64,000 nt of DNA from Chitinophaga qingshengii. Its GTDB lineage: Bacteria; Bacteroidota; Bacteroidia; Chitinophagales; Chitinophagaceae. Positions 7,806-16,438 of this stretch are shown here, piece by piece. Where the stretch lies: contig NZ_JACVFC010000001.1 of NCBI RefSeq assembly GCF_014529935.1, forward strand, positions 3,596,001-3,660,000, read 5' to 3'. Every line of letters starts with the position of its first letter. Within the stretch, counting starts at the first letter, position 1. The position numbers and the translations under genes are program-made. Below the pieces are notes generated by a model. The model saw nothing but the letters and a program-made list of their open reading frames with translations. It had not been told where the DNA came from and made no database searches.

Positions 7806-8147
7806 TTACCATAGCCAGCCGCTCTTTTCCAGGCCTACATAAGGACCGTCTTCCCGCTGTTCTATGGGGTAGGTTTTGAGAAAATATCCTTCGCCGCTGC
7901 AGTTGTAGCCATTTTTCATGCTGAATTTATACCGGTGCAGCGGACAAATCACATTACCGGCGGCATCGATGAATCCATCGGCCATGATACCGCCGGCATG
8001 CGGGCATTTATGCGCAAAAGCGTACAATTGGCCCTGGTGCAGGGCTACACTGATCTTTTTTCCGTTCACTTCCTGAATACGGATGGAATTGTCGGCAAGT
8101 GGCAGGTATCCTTCGTCCAGTTTATGCCAGGTGTACGTTTTGGCCAT
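7806..8147 (-). CDS. Rieske [2Fe-2S] ferredoxin-like protein
   Basis: A 113-aa single-domain protein with both Rieske cluster motifs: CPHAGG (Cys48, His50) and CPLHRYKF (Cys68, His71), 17 residues apart. There is no signal peptide or membrane anchor, so it resembles soluble NirD- or BphF-like electron carriers rather than the bc1 subunit. Its ATG overlaps the hflX stop as TAATG, so it is probably translated by coupling with hflX. No oxygenase partner is present nearby, leaving its redox partner unknown. Confidence 0.9.
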   Translation of the reverse strand: MAKTYTWHKLDEGYLPLADNSIRIQEVNGKKISVALHQGQLYAFAHKCPHAGGIMADGFIDAAGNVICPLHRYKFSMKNGYNCSGEGYFLKTYPIEQREDGPYVGLEKSGWLW

Positions 8148-9337
8148 TAGTAGAAAAATTCTGTTTTGTAGGGATAACGTTCTCTGTAAAGCTGGCCCAC
8201 CTTGTCCATGATGGTTTTACGCAGCTCTTCCACATTGCGCTTTTCTATGGCAGCAATGAAAACGGTATTGCCGTGGGTTTTCGTGTCCCAGTTTTGTTTA
8301 AGCGATTGCAGGATATCTTTTTTGATATCTTCTTCCAGCCACTTATCGAAAGTATTGGCTTCGTACAGGTCCATTTTGTTAAAGACCATGATCGTCGGCT
8401 TCTCAAAGGCTTTCAGCTCCTGCAGGGTACGGTTCACCACTTCTATCTGCTCTTCATACTGCGGATGGGAGATATCTACCACATGCAGCAGGATATCGCT
8501 CTCGCGCACCTCATCCAGCGTAGATTTGAAGCTCTCTACCAGGTGGTGGGGCAGTTTACGGATAAACCCTACCGTATCGCTGAGCAGGAAGGGTGTTTGT
8601 TCAAACACTACCTTACGCGTAGTGGTGTCGAGCGTGGCAAACAGCTTGTTTTCCGCGAACACCTCGCTTTTACTGAGCATATTCATGATGGTGCTTTTGC
8701 CTACGTTGGTATAACCTACGAGGGCAACCCGGATAAACTCCCCACGTTCCTTACGCTGGGTCAGCGATTGTTTGTCTATTTCAGCCAACCGTTTACGTAA
8801 CAGGGCTATCTTGTCCTTTACGATACGACGGTCCGTTTCGATCTCCGTTTCACCGGGACCTCTGCTACCGATACCACCGCCCTGGCGTTCCAGGTGGCTC
8901 CACATACCTCGTAAACGGGGAAGGATATACTGATACTGGGCTAGCTCTACCTGCACTTTCGCTTGTGCGGTACGGGCACGACGGGCAAAAATGTCCAGGA
9001 TCAGGTCACTGCGGTCAATGACTTTTACCTTCAATACTTTTTCTATGTTGGCGATCTGGGAACCGGTCAGCTCATCATCGAAAATGACGAGCGACACATC
9101 CCTGCCGGCGATATATTGATGGATTTCTTCCAGTTTACCTTTACCCACAAAGGTAGCCCTGTCCGGGTGGGCCAGCTTCTGCGTAAAGCGTTTTAACGTG
9201 GTGGCGCCGGCTGTTTCAGCCAGAAACACCAGCTCGTCCAGGAATTCCTGTACCTGCCGCTCCGTCTGGTCTTTGGTTATAACCCCCACGATCACCGCTT
9301 TCTCTTCTTTTTGGACGACTTGTTTTTTCTCTATCAA
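8147..9337 (-). CDS. hflX: GTPase HflX
   Basis: HflX is a ribosome-associated GTPase that splits stalled or heat-damaged 70S ribosomes. The N-terminal HflX domain (with GKGKLEEI and the FDDELTGSQ segment) is followed by the GTPase domain: G1 GYTNVGKST, G3 DTVGFIRKLP, G4 NKMD. The longest frame begins at an ATG at 9376, but a perfect -7 element (TATTTTTG, 9357-9364, minus) lies between that ATG and the conserved sequence, so transcription should start near 9350. The TTG at 9337 (MIEKKQVVQKEE) then becomes the likely start and matches the family N-terminus. The length is 396 aa. It is coupled to the Rieske gene through TAATG. Confidence 0.93.
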   Translation of the reverse strand: MIEKKQVVQKEEKAVIVGVITKDQTERQVQEFLDELVFLAETAGATTLKRFTQKLAHPDRATFVGKGKLEEIHQYIAGRDVSLVIFDDELTGSQIANIEKVLKVKVIDRSDLILDIFARRARTAQAKVQVELAQYQYILPRLRGMWSHLERQGGGIGSRGPGETEIETDRRIVKDKIALLRKRLAEIDKQSLTQRKERGEFIRVALVGYTNVGKSTIMNMLSKSEVFAENKLFATLDTTTRKVVFEQTPFLLSDTVGFIRKLPHHLVESFKSTLDEVRESDILLHVVDISHPQYEEQIEVVNRTLQELKAFEKPTIMVFNKMDLYEANTFDKWLEEDIKKDILQSLKQNWDTKTHGNTVFIAAIEKRNVEELRKTIMDKVGQLYRERYPYKTEFFY

Positions 9338-9356
9338 AGTGTTGTAAAATTTGCTG

Positions 9357-9364
9357 CAAAAATA
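9357..9364 (-). promoter_or_regulatory. -7 promoter element of hflX
   Basis: TATTTTTG on the minus strand is a full match to TAnnTTTG. It would give a 5' leader of about 13 nt before the TTG at 9337 and excludes the ATG at 9376 from this transcript. No good -33 box was found at the expected distance. Confidence 0.5.
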
Positions 9365-9507
9365 CTTGTTTTTCACCAGTGATGCCGATGATTGACCTTT
9401 TTTTCTGATATATGGAGATGACCGCCATTTGTCCGTTCATCAGAAAAACAGGCTAAATCGGCGGAATCAGCCGGCAGTTTCCTACATTTACGCGATCCAA
9501 AACAACC

Positions 9508-11535
9508 TTGCAGATCATGTACAAACCATTTTTACTGACAGGACTATTAATTTCAACTATGGCGACAGCCCAGGACAAAATGACGCCCGAATTGCTGTGG
9601 CAACTCGGCAGAGTCAGCGGTGAGGCGATCAGCGCTGATGGCAAAAGCGTTATCTTCAACGTATCAAAGCCAAACCTGGCCGACAACAAGAGTGAAAGAA
9701 CCCTCTATGCAGTACCGCTGACAGGCGGCGCTCCCAAACAACTCACCGGTGCCGCAGGCGATGTGGCCGTGCTCCCCGGCGGAAAAATTGGCTACTCCCT
9801 CAAAGGCCAATGGTGGGAAATGAACGCCGACGGCTCCAATGCCGTACAGAAAACAAATGCGACCGGTGAAATGCAAAACATCAAAATTTCTCCCGATGGT
9901 AAATACATTATGTTTACCCGCGAGGTGAAAGTGAAAAAAATCTCCGGCGCAGATCATTACCCTGATCTCCCTAAATCCAATGTACAGATATACGATAACC
10001 TGAACTACCGCCACTGGGATACCTGGGAAGATGGTAACTTCTCCCACGTTTTTTATGCAACCTATAACAATGGGGAAGTAGGCACCCCCGTGGATATTAT
10101 GGCAGATGAACCGTTCGACTGCCCGCAGGTGCCTTCCGGCGGACCGGAAGACCTTATCTGGAGCCCGGACGGCCAGAGCATCCTGTATGTCACCAAAAAG
10201 AAATACGGGAAAGACTACGCCATCAGCACCAACACAGATATCTACGAATACAACCTCGCTACCAAAGCTACCCGCAATCTCACAGAAGGAATGATGGGTT
10301 ATGACATGGCTCCTGTTATCAGCCAGGATGGTAAATATCTTACCTGGCTCAGCATGGCCCGCGACGGCTTCGAAGCAGATAAAAACGATGTGATATTGAT
10401 GAACCGGGCTACCGGCGTTAAAACCAATCTCACTAAAAACTGGGATGGAACCGCTTCTGCCGTACGTTTCAGCAACGATGGTAAAAAAATCTTCTTCCTC
10501 GCCGTGCTGAAAGGCACCGAACAACTGCTGGAAATAGCCCTGCAGAAAGACCCGGCACAGACTACTGATAAGCATATACGTCAAATCACCTCCGGCGATT
10601 TTGATATTAATGGCATCGTGGCGCAGTCCGGCAACACGCTCGTCGTGTCCCGTACCGATATGAACCACGCAGCAGAACTATATACCGTAGATCTGCAGAA
10701 AGGCGCCCAACAGCAACTCACCCATGTTAACAAAACCACCTACGATAAAATAGGCATGTGCAAAGTGGAAAAACGCTGGGTAAAAACCACGGATGGCAAA
10801 GAAATGCTGGCCTGGGTAATTTTCCCGCCGGACTTCGACCCTGCCAAAAAATATCCTACCCTGCTGTATTGCCAGGGAGGCCCGCAGTCAGCCCTTTCAC
10901 AGTTTTATTCCTTCCGCTGGAACTTCCAGCTGATCGCTTCCCAGGGCTATATTGTGGTAGCGCCCAACAGAAGAGGAATGCCAGGTCACGGTGTGGAATG
11001 GAATGCTTCTATCAGCAAGGATTGGGGTGGCCAGCCTATCCGCGACTACCTGAGCGCCATTGATGATGTCAGCAAAGAAAGTTATGTGGATAAAAGCCGC
11101 CTGGGCGCTGTCGGCGCCAGCTATGGAGGTTACTCTGTATACATGCTGGCAGGCGTACACGAAAACCGCTTCAAAACCTTCATCGCGCATGACGGTCTGT
11201 TTGACCTGAAAAGCTGGTATGGTACTACCGAAGAGCTATGGTTCGCCAACTGGGATATCGGTGCTTACTGGGACCCGGCGAATGCCAATACCTACAAACA
11301 CTTCAGCCCGAGCGACTATGCCGGCAAATGGCATACGCCTATCCTGATCATCCAGGGCGGTATCGATTTCCGTGTACCGATTGAGCAGGGCCTGCAAGCC
11401 TTCCAGCTGGCGCAGCTGAAAGGTATCAAAAGCAAACTGCTGTATTTCCCTGAAGAAAACCACTGGGTGCTGAAACCCCAGAATGCCATTGTATGGCAAC
11501 GTGAATTCTTCAACTGGCTGAAAGAAACGCTTTAA
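9508..11535 (+). CDS. S9 family serine peptidase (prolyl oligopeptidase / acylaminoacyl-peptidase type)
   Basis: A 675-aa exported protein with signal peptide MYKPFLLTGLLISTMATAQ when started at the internal Met at residue 4 (9517); the ATG at 9508 is the longer alternative. An N-terminal beta-propeller of WD40/TolB-like repeats (ISADGKSVIF, ISPDGKYIMF, WSPDGQSILY, ISQDGKYLTW) covers about residues 30-400. The C-terminal alpha/beta hydrolase domain has the triad Ser538 (GASYGGY), Asp620 (GIDFRVP) and His652 (ENHWV). Such enzymes cleave short peptides in the periplasm. A hairpin with a short T-run separates it from the next gene. Confidence 0.93.
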   Translation: MQIMYKPFLLTGLLISTMATAQDKMTPELLWQLGRVSGEAISADGKSVIFNVSKPNLADNKSERTLYAVPLTGGAPKQLTGAAGDVAVLPGGKIGYSLKGQWWEMNADGSNAVQKTNATGEMQNIKISPDGKYIMFTREVKVKKISGADHYPDLPKSNVQIYDNLNYRHWDTWEDGNFSHVFYATYNNGEVGTPVDIMADEPFDCPQVPSGGPEDLIWSPDGQSILYVTKKKYGKDYAISTNTDIYEYNLATKATRNLTEGMMGYDMAPVISQDGKYLTWLSMARDGFEADKNDVILMNRATGVKTNLTKNWDGTASAVRFSNDGKKIFFLAVLKGTEQLLEIALQKDPAQTTDKHIRQITSGDFDINGIVAQSGNTLVVSRTDMNHAAELYTVDLQKGAQQQLTHVNKTTYDKIGMCKVEKRWVKTTDGKEMLAWVIFPPDFDPAKKYPTLLYCQGGPQSALSQFYSFRWNFQLIASQGYIVVAPNRRGMPGHGVEWNASISKDWGGQPIRDYLSAIDDVSKESYVDKSRLGAVGASYGGYSVYMLAGVHENRFKTFIAHDGLFDLKSWYGTTEELWFANWDIGAYWDPANANTYKHFSPSDYAGKWHTPILIIQGGIDFRVPIEQGLQAFQLAQLKGIKSKLLYFPEENHWVLKPQNAIVWQREFFNWLKETL

Positions 11536-11543
11536 TCATCATA

Positions 11544-11579
11544 CCGGCATTGTGGTGTATAACCGCAATGCCGGCTTTT
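11544..11579 (+). terminator. Terminator or attenuator after the S9 peptidase gene
   Basis: A 13-bp stem, CCGGCATTGTGGT with ACCGCAATGCCGG (one G-U pair), loop of 5 nt, followed by CTTTTAAAA. The T-run is short, so some read-through into the enoyl-CoA hydratase gene, 14 bases further, is likely. Confidence 0.65.
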
Positions 11580-11593
11580 AAAACCCTCTCCGT

Positions 11594-12373
11594 ATGTTCA
11601 CCTCCCTGTTACTGGAAACGGCCAATGGCGTGGCCACCATCACCCTCAACCGCCCGGAAGTTTACAACGCATTCAACGACCCGCTGAGTTACGAACTGCA
11701 GGATGCCCTGAAACAAGCAGAGAGAGACCCTGCCGTTAGGGTAGTGGTGTTGACGGGGGCCGGCAAAGCCTTCAGCAGCGGACAAGACCTCAAAGCTTCT
11801 ACGGAAGCGGGTAAACGCAGCTTCAGCGAGTCTTTGCACAAACGTTATAATCCTATTATCCGGGCTATCCGTAACATGCCCAAACCGGTTATCTGCAAAC
11901 TCAATGGGGTGGCCGCCGGCGCTGGTTGCTCCCTGGCACTGGCCTGCGATGTCATCATCGCCAGCGAAGCAGCCAGTATGATTGAGATTTTTGTGAATAT
12001 TGCACTGGTACTGGATTCCGGCTCATCCTATTTCCTGCCACGCACAGTAGGGTATCACCGCGCTTTTGAACTGGCTACCAAAGCTTCCAAGGTAACCGCT
12101 GCAGAAGCCCTGCAAATGGGGCTGATCAATAGGGTAGTACCGGCTACCGGGCTGGATGCAGCCGTGGAAGCCGAAGCCGCCTATTATGCAGCCGCCCCTA
12201 CCAAAGCCATTGCCCTCATGAAAAAAATGCTGACAAAAGGTATGACGGAGTCCCTGGATGCCATCCTCGATTACGAGGCCTATTGCCAGGAAATTGCCGG
12301 CAACTCCAGCGACTACCAGGAAGGCGTCAGCGCTTTCATCGAAAAAAGAAAACCGGCTTTCACCGGCAACTGA
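11594..12373 (+). CDS. Enoyl-CoA hydratase/isomerase family protein (PaaG-like)
   Basis: A 259-aa crotonase-fold protein. The CoA-binding and oxyanion-hole segments are visible: TLNRPEVYNAFN near the N-terminus, AFSSGQDL (about residues 56-63), and LNGVAAGAGCSLALACD (about 104-120). In place of the classical hydratase Glu pair it has NIALVLDSGSSYFLPRTVG, where the Asp matches the catalytic Asp of PaaG-type isomerases. It may therefore isomerise enoyl-CoA or epoxy-CoA compounds rather than hydrate them. No phenylacetate genes are nearby, so a fatty-acid role is equally possible. Confidence 0.88.
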   Translation: MFTSLLLETANGVATITLNRPEVYNAFNDPLSYELQDALKQAERDPAVRVVVLTGAGKAFSSGQDLKASTEAGKRSFSESLHKRYNPIIRAIRNMPKPVICKLNGVAAGAGCSLALACDVIIASEAASMIEIFVNIALVLDSGSSYFLPRTVGYHRAFELATKASKVTAAEALQMGLINRVVPATGLDAAVEAEAAYYAAAPTKAIALMKKMLTKGMTESLDAILDYEAYCQEIAGNSSDYQEGVSAFIEKRKPAFTGN

Positions 12374-12390
12374 TACCAAAACAAAAAGAC

Positions 12391-12437
12391 ATAAAAAAAC
12401 GGCCATGGTTGTATCAAACCATGGCCGTTATATTTTT
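12391..12437. terminator. Bidirectional terminator
   Basis: Perfect 13-bp arms AACGGCCATGGTT / AACCATGGCCGTT (12398-12410, 12417-12429) with a 6-nt loop, flanked by an A-run on the left and a T-rich stretch (TATATTTTT) on the right. It serves the converging enoyl-CoA hydratase and beta-barrel genes. Confidence 0.9.
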
Positions 12438-12450
12438 ACTGATGGAACGA

Positions 12451-13152
12451 TTACAGTCCGCTCAGGCAGATACCAATCTGGTAAGGTCTGATAGACAAAT
12501 CGCTGTTGTCTTTCAGCATCGGGTTCAGAGCATAAGCACCAAACAGGGCGAAGTTGCCATAACCTACACGGGCAGTGGCAGAAAAACGCCAGGGGTTGAA
12601 AAAACCTTTGTTCAGGTCCTTATCCCAATTTTTAGAGCCATTAGGCGCCGTGTTACGGCCTTTCGTATGTGCGTTCACCAGGGTACCTACTTTCACACCC
12701 ACAGCAGCTTTAAAGCCTTTGTTGGCGTTGTCAGGTACGGCACGATAGCGCAGCTCGATCGGAATTTCCAGGTAGGTGGTAGCTACCTTGAATTTTTTAT
12801 AGGCACTGCTGGCAGGGAAAGTCGCCTTGTTAGGATCTACTTTGCCGGCAATATCCAGGGTATGATCTTTCAGATATACGCCGCTGGTGCTGATACCCAG
12901 ACCCGCAGCCACGCTCAGCGGAGACTTCTTAAACGGGAAATCGTACATCAGCGCAATATTAAAGCCCCTGTTGAAGCCCGTCTTAACACTGTCAGGAGCT
13001 CCAGCCCAACCATCATAGGATAACTGAATCATCAGAAAATCCCGGGAATGGGTGGCCCTGTTAACTGCCTTGTTCATGGGAGAACCGCCTTCCTGTGCAA
13101 ATACACCCACAGCTACAGCTATCAGGCCAAGGGTAAAAATTATTTTTTTCAT
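12451..13152 (-). CDS. Outer-membrane beta-barrel protein
   Basis: A 233-aa protein with a Sec signal peptide (MKKIIFTLGLIAVAVGVFAQ) and alternating amphipathic strands ending in an aromatic/hydrophobic strand (IRPYQIGICLSGL), the plan of small PorT-like beta-barrels common in Bacteroidota. Strand candidates include FLMIQLSYDGW, FNIALMYDF, LSVAAGLGIS, VATTYLEIPIELRYR, KAAVGVKVGTL and FSATARVGYGNFALFGAYAL. The specific function (porin, secretion accessory or structural) is unknown. The region from its start to the next + gene is 277 bases and includes AT-rich promoter-like sequence. Confidence 0.8.
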   Translation of the reverse strand: MKKIIFTLGLIAVAVGVFAQEGGSPMNKAVNRATHSRDFLMIQLSYDGWAGAPDSVKTGFNRGFNIALMYDFPFKKSPLSVAAGLGISTSGVYLKDHTLDIAGKVDPNKATFPASSAYKKFKVATTYLEIPIELRYRAVPDNANKGFKAAVGVKVGTLVNAHTKGRNTAPNGSKNWDKDLNKGFFNPWRFSATARVGYGNFALFGAYALNPMLKDNSDLSIRPYQIGICLSGL

Positions 13153-13429
13153 AAAATATTTTAATACTTAGGAAAAAGAATATTAGGCAAATATATTGGA
13201 TGATTGCAAAAAAATTGGTTAAAATATTCCTAACCATCCTCTTTTCGGCGCGAAAGTTACATAAAAAGTCATATTGATAAATCATATTCTTTACATGTGC
13301 TCCCGCCGGAGAATGAACAAGATGAACACCAATAATGCATTTTTTTAGCTAAATTTCAGAAATGAATCCTCCAACGGGGGAACAACCCCGGCCAAAACAG
13401 CAAACTAGTCTGTGAAACCAAAACGCTAA

Positions 13430-16400
13430 ATGAGAAACATTGCCCTCACCGTTATAATCATTGTGGCAGCTGTGCTAATGGTACTCAGCGGTTTCATTTT
13501 TTATGCCGGTATGGTGCAGAAACGAACCAACGCAGCGGTGGACTGGATCAAAAACAGCCAGATTATCACCAACCAGGTCAGGGCCATCGCCATACTCGAT
13601 TATAAAAGTACTGCCGGCCTCAAAGACCACTTGCTCAGCAACGGCCGTATCCCCCTGCAGGAAGCCCAGCTACAGGACAGTATCCAACAGGCACTTCAAC
13701 GCCTGACCGGAAACATGTACAATAACACCGACCAACAAGGATACCTCCAGCAAATACAACATTTACTGCTGCAAAGGCGCCACACCAAACAACAAATCGT
13801 TGCGCTGGCCGCCACCAATCCGGACAAAGCCAGGGAAATGGTTGTGAGCAGGGAATTTACCGCGGAAACATATAGCCTTCGTAACCTCGTTTACGCCTAT
13901 GTTCAGTCCGAACAAAAGGAAATCCTCCAGCGCAATAACAACAACGCCGCCTATACTACCTGGTCTTTCCGGGTAACCCTCATCATCAGCGCCTTTATGC
14001 TGATCCTGCTGCTGGGAGAAGCCCGCTATATTTTTAAATGGCTGACGAAAATAAAAGTCTGGAGCAACCAGCTGCTCAAAAGTGAACAAACCTTCAAACG
14101 CCTGGCAGAAGAAGCAGAACCGATTATCTACAAATCTACCATACACGGTTTCTTTACCTACGTAAGCCCCCGCGCGGAAGAGCTCACCGGCTACCCCAAT
14201 ACCAGCCTCGTAGGCAAACACTATTCCCTGCTGCTACAGGAAGCCGAATTTGAACGGCTCAAAACATTCTACCTGCAACAGCTGGACAACGGCGACGAAT
14301 ACTCGTCGCTCCGCTTTGAAATCACTACCCGCGACGGCAAAAGAAAATGGGTGGAGCAACTCGCTTATGTCATCACCGGCGACAACGGTAAGAAAGAGTT
14401 TGAATGCATCGTTCGGGATATTGACCAGGAATACCGCAAGGAACAAGAGATCCAATACCTGCAAAAACGACTGGAAGCCATCCTGGACAGCATGCCTTCC
14501 ATGATGTTTGTAAAAGACATGCAGGGCAATTACCTGCTGGTCAACTATCGTTTTATGGAGGTGATGAAGGTCAACAAAGAGGCTATTGTAGGAAAAACGG
14601 ATGCAGACCTGCATTACCCATGGGTAGAACGTTATGCTGAAATGAGCCGTAAGGTAATGGAAACCGGCAACCGGGAAAAAATGGAAGAAACACTGACAGT
14701 AGATGGCAACACACTGCATTTTCTGCTGACGATGTTTCCCCTCCTGAATCCCGCCCATGAAATGATCGGTATTTGCTGCATCGGCTCCGACCTCACCGAA
14801 AAAACGCTTTACCTCCAGCAGGAAAAGGAAGCCCGTGAAAAAGCCGAAGAAGCCCAGAGAAGCCAGGAAATGTTCCTGGCCAATATGAGCCACGAAATTC
14901 GTACGCCCATGAACGGTATCGTTGGCATGACACAACTGCTGCTACAGGAGAAAGCCCTCTCTTCTGTTCAACAGGAATATGTAGCGGCCATCCGGCAGTC
15001 GGCAGAAAATCTGTTGGTCATCATCAACGAAATACTCGATTTCTCCAAAATAAAAGCAGGGAAACTGGAACTGGTCAGCAAACCGTTCCATCTGCGGGAA
15101 GTGATCAACAGCACCGTATTTCCCCTACAGTTGCAGGCCCGGGAAAAAGGATTGGTCTTTAATATCCGGACCATGGACAATATCCCCATGGAGCTGTTGG
15201 GCGACGAGGTAAGACTACGCCAGATCCTCATCAACCTGATCGAGAATGCTATCAAATTCACCGCCCAAGGGTATGTAACGGTAACGGTTACACTGGTATC
15301 GGCCGACAAAAACGATTCCCGCATCCGGATAGGCTTTGAAGTAAAAGATACCGGTATTGGTATTGCGGAAGATAAACTGGATACTATCTTCGAAAGTTTC
15401 TCCCAGACACACAAAGGCAATAGCCGCGACTTCGGCGGTACCGGCCTGGGACTCACCATTTGCCGGCACCTGATAGACCTGCAAAATGGCAGCATTAAAG
15501 TAAACAGCACGCCCGACAAGGGTTCTGTATTCTATTTTGAACTGCCATTCACAAAAAATCCTTTCCCCCGACAGGAAACCAACGGCCAGCCTAATATTCA
15601 GGCGCCGCAGTTACCGCTAAAAGGATTATCTGTTCTGATTGTGGAAGATAACCGGATCAATCAGCAAGTGGCCTACTACACCATGAAGAAAGGCGGCGCC
15701 TCGCATGTAGACGTAGCCGACAGTGGTGCCGCCGCGCTGGAAATATTAAGTACCAAATCCTATAATTGCATCATTATGGACCTTCAAATGCCCGGCATGG
15801 ATGGTTATGAAACCACCCGTGCTATCCGTAACAATGGTATCAATACCAGCATCATTGCGCTCACAGCCTCTGCACTGGATGGCGAAAAAGAGCGCTGCCT
15901 GCAGGCCGGGATGAACGACTACGTGTCCAAGCCTTTTGAAAAAGATGATCTTTTCAGGAAAATCCAGGCTTCTACCAGTAACAATGAAGAACAAGGTCCC
16001 AAACCCGAACATCGACCGGAACCCGCTCATCACCTGTCTGCCCCCACCGGCGCCGGAAACGGTACGCCACCACCTTCTCACCCGGCGCCCGGGAAAAAAC
16101 CGCCCATCAGCTTTGAGTTTATTCATCAGGCGGTAGCAGAAGATGAAGTGAAAATTGTGTTGCAGGAACTGATCCTCTCCATGCCAGCCTACATCTCACA
16201 GATGCGCCAATTTATCGCGGAAAAAAACTGGCCGGAGGTAGGTAACCTGGCTCACCAGCTGAAAGGCAACCTGGGATTCGTGGAGATGCACGAAGCAGTG
16301 CAACTGGCCCACGAAATTAACCGGGGCGTAGTGCTGGACACCAATTATGAGGAAATATCCCGCAAAGCTGCCAGGATAGAAGAATTATTTAATCATCATA

Positions 16401-16438
16401 AAGCCGATATTGAAGCGCATATCGCTATCTGCCCATGA
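13430..16438 (+). CDS. Hybrid sensor histidine kinase with PAS, receiver and HPt domains
   Basis: A 1002-aa membrane sensor able to run a complete phosphorelay in one chain. Domains in order: TM1 (about 7-29), an extracytoplasmic helical sensor of about 150 residues, TM2 (about 183-203), PAS 1 (about 220-340, with [17 protein letters not shown]), PAS 2 (about 345-465, with [14 protein letters not shown]), a coiled linker, HisKA with His488 in [11 protein letters not shown], HATPase (N box [12 protein letters not shown] boxes DTGIGI and GGTGLGL), receiver with Asp784 in [12 protein letters not shown], a Pro-rich linker, and an HPt domain with His942 in LAHQLKGN. The output regulator is not adjacent. 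Its stop abuts the converging kinase stop with no gap. TAAATTTC at 13350 is a one-mismatch -7 candidate. Confidence 0.95.
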   Translation: MRNIALTVIIIVAAVLMVLSGFIFYAGMVQKRTNAAVDWIKNSQIITNQVRAIAILDYKSTAGLKDHLLSNGRIPLQEAQLQDSIQQALQRLTGNMYNNTDQQGYLQQIQHLLLQRRHTKQQIVALAATNPDKAREMVVSREFTAETYSLRNLVYAYVQSEQKEILQRNNNNAAYTTWSFRVTLIISAFMLILLLGEARYIFKWLTKIKVWSNQLLKSEQTFKRLAEEAEPIIYKSTIHGFFTYVSPRAEELTGYPNTSLVGKHYSLLLQEAEFERLKTFYLQQLDNGDEYSSLRFEITTRDGKRKWVEQLAYVITGDNGKKEFECIVRDIDQEYRKEQEIQYLQKRLEAILDSMPSMMFVKDMQGNYLLVNYRFMEVMKVNKEAIVGKTDADLHYPWVERYAEMSRKVMETGNREKMEETLTVDGNTLHFLLTMFPLLNPAHEMIGICCIGSDLTEKTLYLQQEKEAREKAEEAQRSQEMFLANMSHEIRTPMNGIVGMTQLLLQEKALSSVQQEYVAAIRQSAENLLVIINEILDFSKIKAGKLELVSKPFHLREVINSTVFPLQLQAREKGLVFNIRTMDNIPMELLGDEVRLRQILINLIENAIKFTAQGYVTVTVTLVSADKNDSRIRIGFEVKDTGIGIAEDKLDTIFESFSQTHKGNSRDFGGTGLGLTICRHLIDLQNGSIKVNSTPDKGSVFYFELPFTKNPFPRQETNGQPNIQAPQLPLKGLSVLIVEDNRINQQVAYYTMKKGGASHVDVADSGAAALEILSTKSYNCIIMDLQMPGMDGYETTRAIRNNGINTSIIALTASALDGEKERCLQAGMNDYVSKPFEKDDLFRKIQASTSNNEEQGPKPEHRPEPAHHLSAPTGAGNGTPPPSHPAPGKKPPISFEFIHQAVAEDEVKIVLQELILSMPAYISQMRQFIAEKNWPEVGNLAHQLKGNLGFVEMHEAVQLAHEINRGVVLDTNYEEISRKAARIEELFNHHKADIEAHIAICP

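Noticed and set aside
9664..10668. 334-aa minus-strand ORF inside the S9 peptidase gene
   Set aside because: It mirrors the beta-propeller repeats of the true gene and has no family resemblance of its own.
13763..15519. Long minus-strand frames opposite the hybrid histidine kinase
   Set aside because: They are shadows of the kinase coding strand; the + frame has complete domains and catalytic residues.
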